A stretch of 64,000 bases of DNA, taken from NCBI GenBank assembly GCA_945643635.1, contig CALZFC010000257.1, forward strand, positions 1,033,501 to 1,097,500. The letters run 5' to 3'. Position numbers and translations under genes: made by a program. A model generated the notes under the pieces. It was not told where the DNA came from. It saw nothing but the letters and a program-made list of their open reading frames with translations, and made no database searches. Shown here piece by piece: positions 32,885 through 45,375 of this stretch. The first letter of the stretch is position 1; each line of letters begins with the position of its first letter. The DNA is from Allodiplogaster sudhausi. Its lineage: Eukaryota; Nematoda; Chromadorea; Rhabditida; Diplogasteridae.

Positions 32885-34962
32885 AAATTTACCAAATCAT
32901 TAACGAGAATTCACTATCGCCTCGCAGAATCTTGATCATAATCTACATAACTATCCTTGAAGATGTTTTATATCATAAAATAATGTCTAAAATTCCGGAG
33001 GGTTCATGGGAACCATATTAAACCAATATAACGAGGAGAAACCATGCAATGAGAATTTAGTGAGAGGGAAATTTTTCGCATTTCTTTCATTATAAAAACA
33101 ACAAAATCAGTGCATCAAATCCAGATTAGCTTTAACTATAATCCATTTGCAAGAAGCGAATAGGAAATATCGATAAACGCAAAGAAACGTAAGAATAAGC
33201 TTGGATCCCTTCCAGCAAGTCACTATCAAAGATATTTTCTCATCGCCTCGCGCAAATTCGCTAACAAGCCGCAAAACTATCGCGCACCATGTCCTCTAAC
33301 ATTAAATGATCCTGGAATTGCACGAGAACCAACGTTTAGGTGAATAACTGATATTCAAGTTTCGAAAAAAAACCTTCTACTTACGTTATCTCAACATATT
33401 GCCGGGTATGTAATACAAAACATTTCGCTACACTTCGAGACACCTTCCTTTAAACCATTTACACAAGGATACACAGCAAATTATGCAACAACAAAGTGCA
33501 CATCAACAACAAACGAAATGAAAAGTCTCAGAACAGCTTTATTCAAAAATTACAATTTATCGGTCCGAACTTATCAAATTCCGATATTCCGCCGATATTC
33601 CGATACTGTAGTTTGACCCGGTTTTGTGTTATGTCATCTTTTCACTCTGCGGTCTCTAAATATGTTGTTAACTCCAGACAAAATGATCAATGATATTTAC
33701 ATCACGCTTTTTTATATCTGTCTAACTTTCATTCGGACGAACGCATGCCCATAGATCCATTATAATTGATCCTATTACACTGTCTTAAATAATTGTAATT
33801 TTTGACAAAGCAAATAAAAATAATTGTAATTTTTTTTAAATTTGCGACATTTCTCTGCAAATGAAGATTCATTATAGAAAATTTGTTATCATGATCTTAT
33901 TATTTCTTATTCGAGAATACATCGTTCTCAGTCAGAAGACATTTCACTCTGGAATCGAATTCCATGTGAAGCTACGATCATAGTCATGGCCGGAAAGGGA
34001 ATCGTGATAGAATTAGAAAAGGATTCTCGATGAAAAAAGATCTTTGCTTTCTATGTGATAACTCTTTTGACACGACTTCGTCGAATTGAATGAATGAGAA
34101 ATTAATGATTCTCGTGCATCGAAGAGATTTTTGCTGGTCGCCATTTTCGCTTCTCTTTCCTTTTCCGTGTTTGCCATCCATTCTTTTTGCTCTATACTAA
34201 TTTGCTCTCTATCTTTCTCTCCATCTCCTTCTCACTCTCTCTTTCTCTTCTCTCTCTCGCTCTCTCTCTCTTCTCTCACTCTCTATTTCACTCTTAATGT
34301 TCTTGTCTATATTACGTTCAGCTACCATGAAAAGAATAATCAATGAAATTACCGCACATTTATGTATATATTTTGTGGATTAAGGACGCTTCAAAGGACA
34401 TCGATCGCATTCTTATCAATGTCAAGTAATATATTTAAAAGATGTTGGAGTAATCCAGCGGTCAAGGGATATTCACAATATTATTCTTCGCTTTATGTTG
34501 TATCATCTTTACTTTGCAACAATTTTCGCAGGAACTAATACTTTTGTTTTTATTTAAATATATAAAAAATAAGGAATAAACATTAGTAAATATTTGTAAT
34601 AATATACTAATTAAGAAATTTGTTTAAAAATATGTCTCAATGCTATCTTTAGGTGTATTTAATTTATCAACGCTATCTTTCTTTTGTTGTCTTGGCTGGC
34701 CGGGATGAGATCTGCCTAATCTTCGTCGGCACTTTGACGAAATCGCTCGGTGAACACCGATCGCCCACTTCCACGTGATAGATCCCCGCATATCTCATCA
34801 ACATATTGCACCCAATATTCGAATAAACAAACAGCTCTTACCATATTTAGAAAATACACACTAGAAGATGATCTCCATAAAGGCCGCCTCCGTAAGATGC
34901 CAAGCTTCTCGTATATATTTTTTTTAGAAAGGGACATATTGTTTGGCCATGATTTTTTTCTA
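32885..34962. other. Intergenic AT-rich region
   Basis: No supported gene. There is a CT-rich stretch at about 34,205-34,290. A dispersed motif (TTGAATGAATGAGAAAT..TGATTCTCGTGCATC, about 34,085) recurs at about 62,505. A short - strand frame ending at 34,716 (DLSRGSGRSVFTERFRQS) looks slightly protein-like but has no context. Confidence 0.5.
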
Positions 34963-36118
34963 GAATTCAATATGTTAAATATCGCGCACAAAAAGTGCAC
35001 CGTCCTCAACCTAGGAAAAAATAATCCCCATCTCCCGTACCATGTCACTGCATCCGTGCCATTCTCTCCTTATGCCTCTCACGTTCGTGATCTTGGAGTT
35101 CTTATTGATCCTCTCATGTCTTTCTCTCATCATATTGAAAGTATATGTCGTAGAGGTCTATGCAAAGTATTCTCTCTTTTCCGTATTTTCTGTTCATCTT
35201 TACCTAATCTATACATATTCTGTTATAATGTCTATGTACGACCAATCCTTGAGTTTTCTTCCACCGTCTGGTCTAATTCTAAAATGTGCCTTATTAGAAA
35301 ACTAGAACAAGTCCAACACACATTCTCTCGTCTTCTTCATATAAGATGCTCTAGAACCTTTATTTCTTACTCTCAGTGGCCTTCTTATTCCAATAGACTA
35401 GTTATGTATAATATGAAATCTCTCCTGCTTCGCCGTATCGTTCTTGATTTGACTTATTGTTTCAAATTGCTACATGGTCGAGTTGATCTCCCGATTAGTA
35501 TGTTTTATGTTTTTAAACAGGGTAATGGTCGGATCTCCTCATTTAACTTTCATATTAGACGTACACGTTCTTGTCTAGCTGAGAACTCTTTCTCAATACG
35601 CACAGCCCGTCTATATATGAAATTGCCTCATATTGCTAACTCGGCCTCCTCTGAAATTAAGTTTAGAGATATTATACTTACTCTTCCTTTGCTTGAAATG
35701 TTGTTACAGTTCCAAATTTATAAATTCAATATATTTATGCATTGCACTCATTGTCAGTCCATCTCCATTCTACCCTTCCTCAGCTGATGGCTTTGGCATC
35801 CTGCTTGTGCTCTCCCTCTAAGCACACTCAATTGGGTCTTGCCAGCCCTGGGGATTCCTCCACCCCCTTCCGCGGGACCTCGTCCACCCCGTTCAGGTGC
35901 CACTGCTATCAAGCTGATGCCCTTTCCCCTTCCCATCCCCTCTTGCTAAGTGGCTAGTCATACATACATATATTTACTGTCTCTCCTCTCTCTCATTTCA
36001 TGCCATTCTCTCCTATTTTATTTCATATCGTGCATATATATTTCTTCCGGTCACGTTACATATCTGCCAGTGTTGTCACATCTTAATCGATGTAGATAAA
36101 TAAATAAATAAATAAATG
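34963..36118 (+). mobile_element. 5'-truncated LINE, copy 2, same family as 13.6-15.1 kb
   Basis: RT C-terminal region: IAHKKCTVLNLGKNNPHLPY, RDLGVLID, ESICRRGLCKVFSLFRI and a conserved tail to about 35,745. A 3' UTR with CACATCTTAATCGATGTA and a (TAAA)n tail at about 36,095-36,118 follow. It aligns through most of its length with copy 1 and starts downstream of the FADD box, so it is more truncated. Confidence 0.85.
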
Positions 36119-38210
36119 TTCATCAATAGGAACAAAATTATCTGTGATATTTCGCATTCAAAACTTAAGAATCGAACCATCGCCTGTTCTCTGATATCAA
36201 ATCAATATCTTAGAGATAAGTTGCAACAAACCAGTGGGCATTCAATAGAATTAATATTTTATTTTCTTATATTTTGTTTACCGTATTTCACTATTGCAAT
36301 ACTACCCCCCCCCCCCCTCCCATTTTACTAGGAGGGAAAAATGGAAGCCCAGGGTATTATGTATAGAGAATTTTCTGTTTATTGTTTTTTTTCAAAATTA
36401 TTCATTTACAATACATTTATAATTTTAACTTCTTCATAACCTAAAATTGTCTGGTCATCGCTCTGTAAGAAGAACATACTACTTTTTCAGACGCGTTCAT
36501 TTCTAGCTCCCTTCATAATAGTTTTCTCTCTCGTTCTCGCTATCTCTCTTGCTCTCGCTCTCTAATTTCTCTCGCTCCCCTCTCTTTCTTTCTCGCTCTA
36601 GTTCTCTATTTCGGTATTACTCTCTCTCTCTTTCTCCTTTTCCCTCTCTCTCTCGCTCTTCCCTCTCTTTGGTCTCAATCTCTCTTTCCGTGCCTATTCA
36701 CCAATCTCGTCTCTGTTCGATTAGAATATCTCCTCCAATCAATGAGATCATACAGTATGTATGTTAGCGTGGTTTCCTTTACGAACTCAAGTGTCAAACT
36801 AAACGTAAACATTGCAGATCATCTTAAGAAAAGTTACTACAGCTGCTTCTTTTAGCAATAATTCGTTCTGTTCCTTTGAATTTGGTGCTCCCTGTTGCCT
36901 GTGCTGCATTCTTTTAGGTCAGCGTGCGCCAGGCAGCAAAAGAGCACAAAAAAACTCTCATCTCTGTGAACTGAAAGTCATCTCTCTCTAATTCACTCTC
37001 TCTATGCACATCTGGATCAGGAACTCATTGAGGTCTAAGAAATATCTTTGAGAGATGTTACAGTAAACCAGCAGGGGAGATATTCATATTAATATACCAT
37101 CCGGTTATTTGCACATGAATTATCTTGAACCATCTTTAAAGTTATAGAACCATCTTTAAAGTTCAAGGCATTAATGAATAGACGAGGAAACGAGGGATCC
37201 AAGAGGGGAGGGATTTCGATGATTGCCGGAATTTGACGAATTTTGCGGCAAACATTGGGGTTATCCTGGCAAGACCACCATTTCTCCAGATGCAGATTTG
37301 AAGATTAACGAGAAAGGCGATAGAGCGCCGATATATTTCTAAGGTAGTACGAATAAATAATGTTTTAAATTTATCTCAAGACTCTCTCACTCTCTCTCTA
37401 GTTCACTTTTAAACTGCCTGCCTCTTTTCGTCAATCAACTCTCTTCTATTAGGTACATCTCCTCCAATGGATGAGTGCGACTTAGGTAAGCGTCCCAATT
37501 CTAAGCTAGATCGAAAGGTAGATCGAAAGAGCGCGCTATTCCGTCTACAATCAATTGGCAAATCCATCTCATGCGACCATCAGCTCGGCAATATCGCGAC
37601 GACTGTAAGCTTTATGGAATTTTTTTTCTTTCTTTTCAAAACGAACTTTGTCAAGTAAATTCATACCCTCTAAAGCCGCACGAAACTCATCCATAAGCTA
37701 TTGGAATTTTTCTGACTGCTGTAACCGCGACTCTCAAAACTTCATGCGTTCTCGCCCCTGTAGCAGGTATGTATGTACATATATCACCGGAAGATGAGAA
37801 GTAGAAGTGAGCCGACCATGGCTGATAACAGAAAGTTTAGTTTAAGAGATACATATGTGTATAATATACGCTATGAAAAGAAAATACTAATCAACAATGC
37901 CGATATAGGAGAGCCTATAGAGGAAAGATGCAACACTAAACCGCCAGGAAAGGAACAAAATGACATCTCGACTTTTGCATACAAAAATATTTTCTCTAAA
38001 ATTAAATATTAGAAAAAAGAAAAACCCACTATGACAATGCAGTTTAACAAGTAATCTGTTGTACGTACTTTCAATTGTTTTTAGTTGTAAAATCTAAGAC
38101 ATTATATGGAAATTATTCACTTGATCGTTCATCTGAAGACGTAGAAGGTGACGAGTGAAGAGCAAAACTAATGGTAAGAACGATAAGGAACGAGATGATC
38201 ATCACCCAGC

Positions 38211-38256
<46 letters not shown>

Positions 38257-38371
38257 AGAGAGAGGGTGGGGGAGAGAGAGGGAGAGATAAAGGGGAGAGA
38301 GAGGGGAGAGGGAGACAGAGCGATAGGGGAGAGAGAAGAGAGAGAGAGAAAGAGAGAGAGAGAGACGGAGA

Positions 38372-38431
<60 letters not shown>

Positions 38432-38593
38432 GGGGTGAAGAAAGCGTGAGTGTGAGGGATAAAGAAAGCAAGAGAGGGAGAAATACATTCCTACTCTCTC
38501 GCTCCTCTTTTTTTCACAGCCGTACGTGTCGCATGAACTTCGTAATGCCCCAGGCAGTAGCATATAGCAGAGATACAATGAAGGAGAGATTGG

Positions 38594-38632
<39 letters not shown>

Positions 38633-38897
38633 TCTTTGAAATATAGAGCGTGTGAGAGTGAGAGAAGTGTGTTGAGGTGATGACGACCGTGAAGGAAAGG
38701 GGAGGCAGAGAAAAGAGGGGAGTAAGAGAAGATAAGAGAGCACTCAAGGAACGAACACACCAGAAAGCATTAACCGGAAAAGTTCATGAGCGACTAGAGA
38801 CGAATGTTGAAAAGGTGGGAGAGAAGGGTAGCAATGATGAGAGAGTCACAGGAAATAGGAGAGACAGAGAGACACAGAGAGCGCAATAGAGAGTGAA

Positions 38898-38933
<36 letters not shown>

Positions 38934-39754
38934 CGGGAATGAGTGTGTGAGAGAAAGTGAGAGAGAGAGAGCGAGAAAGTGAGGGAGAGAGAGAGAAAAT
39001 GAGTGAGAGAGGGAGAGCTGAAAAGCAAGTGTAAAAATGAGAGAAACAAAAATGAAAAACGAGAGAAACCAAAAAAAAACAAGAAATTATATGCTTCATA
39101 CTTGATTACGAGCTTTAATTTGAACCGCTGAATTCCCAGTTTCTATTGTGCTTTAATGGCAACAACAAAAAGAAGCGAAAAAAGTGTGAAATGTTTGCCA
39201 AATTAATAGAGCTATGTATGTAACTATGTATGTATGTATATAGTTGTAACTAAACAAATTTTTTTTAGCCTAAGATTTTGAGTCAAATCCTGGGATATGG
39301 AGAGATAAGAGACGTTGGGCACTTTGGTGGCGTAATTGCCTTTAGCGAAGATCTCCTGCCACCTTTTTCGTCTCGCTTACCGAGCGCAAGCTGTGGCATG
39401 GAGAGGGCGCACTGTCAAACACGTTTAGGACGCAGCTTCATGGCTCTCGCACTTCCTGCTTTTACCTCGCCTCTCTGTCGCTCTCTCACTCTCTCTCTCT
39501 CTCTCTCTCGCTATCTCTTTCTCTCTCGCTCTCTCTCGCTTTCTATGCCTATTTCTCTTTCTCTCTCTCATATCGCTATCTATCTCTCCCTCTCTCTCTA
39601 TCACTTTCCATCCAATAGAGCCCATTGTGGATTTAAAAACGCACTATAGACAATTCGTATTAGGAGAGTTCAGTTTAACATCTTGCTGGTCCCTCAAGAG
39701 ATCTCATGTCAGGCTAAAGGTTCACGCGTCTCGCTGCTTCCTTATTTCATCTTG

Positions 39755-39793
<39 letters not shown>

Positions 39794-39902
39794 CACTTTC
39801 CCTCCTTCTCTCTCTATGTCTCTCTCTCTCCTTCTCCATTTTATATTTCTCTTTCCATTATCAATCCAACTCACACCACTGTCAATTCATTATTACATTT
39901 CA
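36119..39902. other. Intergenic region, CT/GA-rich
   Basis: Contains a G/C homopolymer next to a fragment like a Tigger-MITE end (about 36,275-36,330, TTTACCGTATTTCAC), CT-rich tracts at 36,530-36,700, a - strand repeat core (37,910-37,975) and GA tracts at 38,214-39,015. A 47-codon ATG frame at 37,467-37,609 (MDECDLGKRPNSKLDRK) ends near a GTAAGC donor and could be a first exon, but no partner exon is seen. Confidence 0.5.
38214..39015. repeat. (GA)n simple-repeat cluster
   Basis: Nearly continuous GAGAGA/GGGAGA tracts at 38,214-38,432, 38,596-38,628 and 38,895-39,015. They open long RERERE and SLSLSL frames on both strands that are not genes. Confidence 0.95.
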
Positions 39903-42330
39903 GTTTACCGTATTTTCTCTATTAGTGCCCTCGGGGGCACTATTTTTCAATCCCCTTGCGAGAGGGGGGCACTATTAGAGGGGGGGGGGGTTCTATTAGA
40001 GGGAGGGGCACTATTTTCCAATGTGATTGACTAAAAGTTTGATAACAACATTTTATTCACAAAAACAAAGCATTATAGCTCTACTTCAATCGAATCATCA
40101 TTGGAATAACAGTTTTACCGTTGATTTTGAATGAATTTGGAATCAGTTCATTGGGAAGAGCATCCCATACCTCAAGCATAGATTACAGGTACGTCTCTAT
40201 TAGACAATTAGGGGGGCACTATTGGAGGGGGGGGTTCTATTAGAGGGAGGGGTACTATTTTTCAATACCCTTGCAAGAGGGGGGCACTATTAGAGGGGGG
40301 GTTCTAATAGAGGGAGGGGCACTAATAGAGAAAATACGGTAATCACTTCCTGGGCTCACCTTGCCGCTCTCTCTAGCTCTCTCTATCTCTCTCTCTCTCT
40401 ATCTCTCTCTTCCTCTCCCTCTCTCTCTCCCTCTCTCTCTCTTTTTCCCCCTCTCTCTATCTGACTTTCTCGCTTCTCCCTCTTATCTTTCTCTCTCTCT
40501 CTCTCTCTCTCTATTTCTATCCACTAACTCTCATTGTGTAATTGAACTCGCGACAGAGACATTTCGGTTTAACAGCTCGCTTGTCCCTCAAGGCTAATGG
40601 TAAGGCTTCTCAGTCGAGGGAAATATAAAGTGCGAAGCAGGCTGCGACGCTCTTTATTCCTCTATAGCTAATTTTATTTTCCATGATTTTTGTTTCACAA
40701 CGGTGTCATCTTACCATTAGCTGCATATATTTTTTTCTAACTGATTATAGATTATCGTTTTCGCTTCTGAGCAACAATCAATTATTGACGATTACTTATG
40801 CTCATCTACATACTAATGTTCAATAATAGCCTCTTATGAAATTTGAGATTGGTTTTCTATGTTCCAATTTTCAGTAAAGAGCTAGTTTTTTGGACTATTT
40901 TGCTAAATTATTTTGAAGCGGGGGAGGAGTCTTAACGCCAGCATTTCGATAAATTTTATTGATGATTGCTACAAAATAAGAGGGGTTCAATCACGAATTT
41001 ATTCTGGCATTCTTCTTCCTGTAAATATTCACTTTAGAATTATTAATGTTACATTTCTCCAATGACATTATATTTCTACAACCGATTATAAATTCGAAGC
41101 AGAGAGTCTCCTTCTCGTTCTCCCTCTTTTCATTCTCTCTCTATTTCTATCTACTTGAAGTTTAATTTTATCAGCTTTTCTTTCGTCCGCTCTCTTCCTC
41201 AATCAATTATTGACGCGTAAAGGCAATTACTTTTGCTCGTCTATTTATGTACAACACCAGATTCTTTAAAAACAATTTGAAAATTGTTTTAACACAAGCT
41301 TGTCGCATTGTACTTAGAGTATACAGTTTTTTTTAAGTGAACAATATAATCATGTATTACACGGGGTGGGTCAAACACTTGAAGGTAAAGAAAAGAGAGA
41401 AAAATAAATAAAAAAAACGAGGAAATTGTTTGCTTCATACTTGATTACGAGCTTTAATTTTCACTGCTGAATTCCTAGATTCAATTGTGCATTAATGATG
41501 ACAAAAAAAGAAAGAGAAAAAGAAGTAAATTTTTCCAAATTTGTAGAGCTGCTAGTTGTTACTAACCATTAACAGTTTTTTTAAGCCAATTATTGGGACA
41601 TCGAAAAGGAGAAGGCGTTGCGAACATTGCCAGCGTTATTCGCGTCGATCTACTGCCACCTTGTTCGTCTCGCCAACCGAGCGCAAGCAGTTGCATGGAG
41701 AGGGCGCACTGTCAAACACGTTTAGAACACAGCTTCATGGGTGTCGCTACTTCCTATGTACTTTATCTTCGCCTCTCTGTCGCTCACTTTCTCCCTCTCC
41801 CCCCCTCTCTCTCTCCCTCACTTTTTCTCACTCTCTCCCTCTCTTTCTCTCACTATCTCACTCACTTTCTCTCACTCTCTCCCTCACTTTTTCTCACTCG
41901 CTCCCTCTCTTTCTCTCACTCTCTCCCTCACTTTCTCTCACTCCCTCCCTCTCATTCTCTTATTCCCCCCCTCCTGTCGAACGATGATTACTTTTAAATG
42001 TCTTCCAACAAATATTCATCTTAGAATTATTATCAAAACAACGCTATTCTGTTTGTCCAAATGATTGTAGATTCGGTGAGAGAGAGAGAGAAAGAGAGAG
42101 AGAGAGTCTCCGTCTCTTTCTCCCTCTTTTCCTTTTCTCTCTCTACTTCTGTCCACTTGTAGAGTAGTTTTATCAACTGTTCTTTCGTCCGCTCTCTTCC
42201 TCTATCAATTATTGACGCCGAAAGGTAATTAATTACTTTTGCTCGTCTATGGATGTATAACAACAAATTCTTAAAAAAATAATTCAAAATTGTAAAAAAA
42301 AAAAAAATTCTAACACGAACTTGCATATAT
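39085..42330. repeat. Diverged tandem duplication with CT-rich tracts
   Basis: A block beginning TGCTTCATACTTGATTACGA (about 39,092) recurs at about 41,433. It is followed in both copies by GGAGAGGGCGCACTGTCAAA (39,400 and 41,699) and then long CT-rich tracts (39,476-39,602; 41,770-41,975). A CT tract also lies at 40,367-40,512. A further block (CTTTCGTCCGCTCTCTTCCT..TCAATTATTGACG) is at 41,181 and 42,182. No coding exon is supported. Confidence 0.7.
39906..40341. mobile_element. Tigger/pogo-derived MITE with 24-bp TIRs and TA target site
   Basis: The ends are perfect inverted repeats: CCGTATTTTCTCTATTAGTG (plus CCC) at 39,908 and its reverse complement ending at 40,339, each flanked by TA. 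Internally, on the - strand, a short frame reads EVWDALPNELI..SFKI.GKT. This resembles the C-terminal tail of pogo/Tigger-type DDE transposases (W..A, SFK.CG). Tigger elements use a TA target. Subterminal G-rich CACTATTAGAGGGGGG repeats are present on both sides. Confidence 0.8.
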
Positions 42331-42380
42331 TTTGTCGAATCTTTTTCTATTATTTTGAGGAATTCACGTCAGAAAGGCCA

Positions 42381-44402
42381 ATGACAGCTCAGCGACTTCT
42401 TCTTCTTCTTCTCACGATCTTGCTCGCCTTCGTCTCTTCCGTGTCACTGGCTTGCATGGCCATGCAGCCAAATCCTCCGCCAACAAGAAGGTCTCGCTTT
42501 TAATTTGATTTTAATTTGTGTTTTATTAGACCTTTTCATGCTCCCATTCGACGAAGTTATTTTTTATTTATTTCTATTATAAAAGGTTTTTCACTTCTTT
42601 TTAATTTGATTTTAATTATATTTTATGAGATTTTTAAGCTCCAATCCCATGAAGTAATAATGTTCCCTTCCGGAATATTCTGAAAAATTCAACGCCATAC
42701 TGCACGGCCCCTTCTGGAACCTTCTGGAATGTTCCCAGTATTGAGGGAAGAACTTTGGTGCAAGAGTCACTACGTTCCAAGTGATTGAAATGTCGTATAG
42801 GGCGAAGCGGTTTTTACAATTTGGATACCTCAAACTTGGGTAATTAAACCGGGAGGAGCATGAAAGGTTCCAGAAGAAAACTGTTACATGCCCACGCTTA
42901 GCGCTTTAGCAGTAGTTAGATTATTATTATTACTACTATTATTATTAGTATTGCTATTACTATTAACATTATTATTATGACTATTATTATGACTATTATT
43001 ATGACTATTATTATTATTTTTTTTATATTTTTATTATGATTATGATGATGATGATGATTATGATGATGATGATGATTATGATGATGATTATGATGATGAT
43101 GATGATTATTATTAATTATTTTTATTATTATTAATTATTTTTATTATTATTAATTATTTTTATTATGATTAATTATTTTTATTATTATTAATTATTTTTA
43201 TTATTATTGATTATTTTTATTATTATTAATTATTTTTATTATTATTAATTATTTTTATTATTATTAATTATTTTTATTATTACCTGCAACTCGAGGACGT
43301 TCGTTGGCGGCTTTCTCTATTCTCGTCTTGCAGCGTCTTTAAGCGCAAATGAGAGAAAAGATCCATTCTGACCGGTACAGCACACAAAAAATAATATTTT
43401 TTTGCCATTATTTTTTCATCAAAGAGCGAGAAACTCTCGAAAAGCCAAAGTTCAAAAGGCCAAAGTTCAAAAGACCAAAGTTCAAAGACCAAAAGGGACA
43501 AAAACGGGGGTGATGACCCCTTTATTGATTCCCTCGAATGTGCAGAATTCACGGACGCTCCCGTCAATTACGTGCAACCCCCGCGTCTCCGGCTACGTGG
43601 ACGAAAATGGAGCGCAGCTAACGAAGAAGATCGGCTGTTGTCAGTATTTCTCTTTCTCTCTCTCTCTTTCTTTCATGTAGACTCTCGTTATCTCTCTCTT
43701 CTCTCGCTAACTTATCCGTCACTCACTCTCTCTCTCTCTCTCTTTCATGTAGACTCTCGTTATCTCTCTCTTCTCTCGCTAACTTATCCGTCACTCTCTC
43801 TCTCTCCCTCTCCTCTCTCTCTCTCTTTCATGTAGACTCTCGTTATCTCTCTCTTCTCTCGCTAACTTATCCGTCACTCTCTCTCCCTCTCTCTCTCTCT
43901 CTCTCTTTCATGTAGACTCTCGTTATCTCTCTCTCCTCTCGCTAACCGTCTCTCTCTCTCTCTCTCTCTCTCTCTTTCATGTTGACTCTCGTTATCTCTC
44001 TCTTCTCTCACTAACTTATCCGTCACCCTCTCTCTCTCTCTCCCTCGTGATCTCTCACCCGCTTTCTCGTTATCGCTAACCCTTTCTCTTGTTTTCTCTC
44101 ACCCTCTCTCTCTCTCGTTATCTCTCACTCTCTCTCTTTCTTACGCACTCTCTTACTTCTTTCTCTTTATCGCTCACCCTCTCTCTCTCTCTGGTGATCT
44201 CTCACCCGCTTTCTCGTTATCGCTCACCCTTTCTCTCTCTCTCTCTCTCTCTCGTTATCTCTCTCTCTTTCTCACAAACTCTCACCCTTTCACTTGTTGT
44301 CTCTCACCCTTTTTCTTGTTTTCTTCTCACCCTCCCTCTCTCGTTATCTCTCACTCTCTCTCTCTTTCTTACACCCTCTCTCACCTTTTTTCTCTTTATC
44401 GC

Positions 44403-44440
<38 letters not shown>

Positions 44441-45339
44441 GATCTCTGGCCCGCTCGCTGGTTATCACCCTTTCTCTCTTTCTCTCTCTCTCTCTCGTTA
44501 TCTCTTTCTCTTTCTCACACACTCTCTCACCCTTTCTCTCTTTATCTCTCTCTCGTAATCTCTCTCTCTTTCTCACACACTCTCTCGCCCTTTCTCTCGT
44601 TATATCTCACCCTTTCTCTTGTTCTCTCATCCCAAATATTCGATAAATAATTCTTGAATTAATTCCTGTTACAGACTGCATGTGCGAGTTCGTCGACGAC
44701 GAGCAACGCCCAGTTTTCTGCGGGCCCGGTGAGAAAGCACCCTTTCCGTGAGGTGGCGCGCTTCCTTTCGCTTTCATCAACCTTCTCCAAAGGGACATTC
44801 TAATAAGCTATCATCATCATAATCATTTTTTACTGTGCTATCAAAAAGAATCCTTATTAAAGTAGTATATACATATGTATGCACCCCTTCTCCATAGGGA
44901 AATCTAATAGACCTCATGTTTTTTTTACTACTAGTACCAAAAAGAATCTCTTAAAAAGTTCAGATGGCCATTTACATTCAGGATTGTTCTGCCCATTCTA
45001 CTTCCCGAAATCGCTCGGCAAATGCGGCGCGCTCTGTCGGGCCGGCGAGTCGTTGGTGGTTTCGGTGAGGAGGAGGAGGAGAATACTGTGCAGAGAATGC
45101 TGCAACCAAAAAAAACCGATGATGATAACAAATAAAAAAAACGACCCTAGTTTCAGTGACAAATTCTAGACAATTTTAGCGTATTGTAACTCTAAATTGG
45201 AAAAAATACTCTTTCTCTCTTGCTCTAAGGTAAGCAGAAATCAGAACGTGTATATTCAAGATGGCCATTTCATTTAAGTCAGCTACATACTACATACATA
45301 CATACATAGCTGTGAGGGGATAGAAGAAGGAGAGAAAGA

Positions 45340-45375
<36 letters not shown>

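Noticed and set aside
34716..35048. - strand frame ending DLSRGSGRSVFTERFRQS
   Set aside because: Slightly protein-like but with no clear splice sites, no domain and no paralogue in the window.
37467..37658. MDECDLGKRPNSKLDRK frame as a first exon
   Set aside because: A GTAAGC donor follows, but no partner exon or homologue is visible. Kept only as a remark in the region entry.
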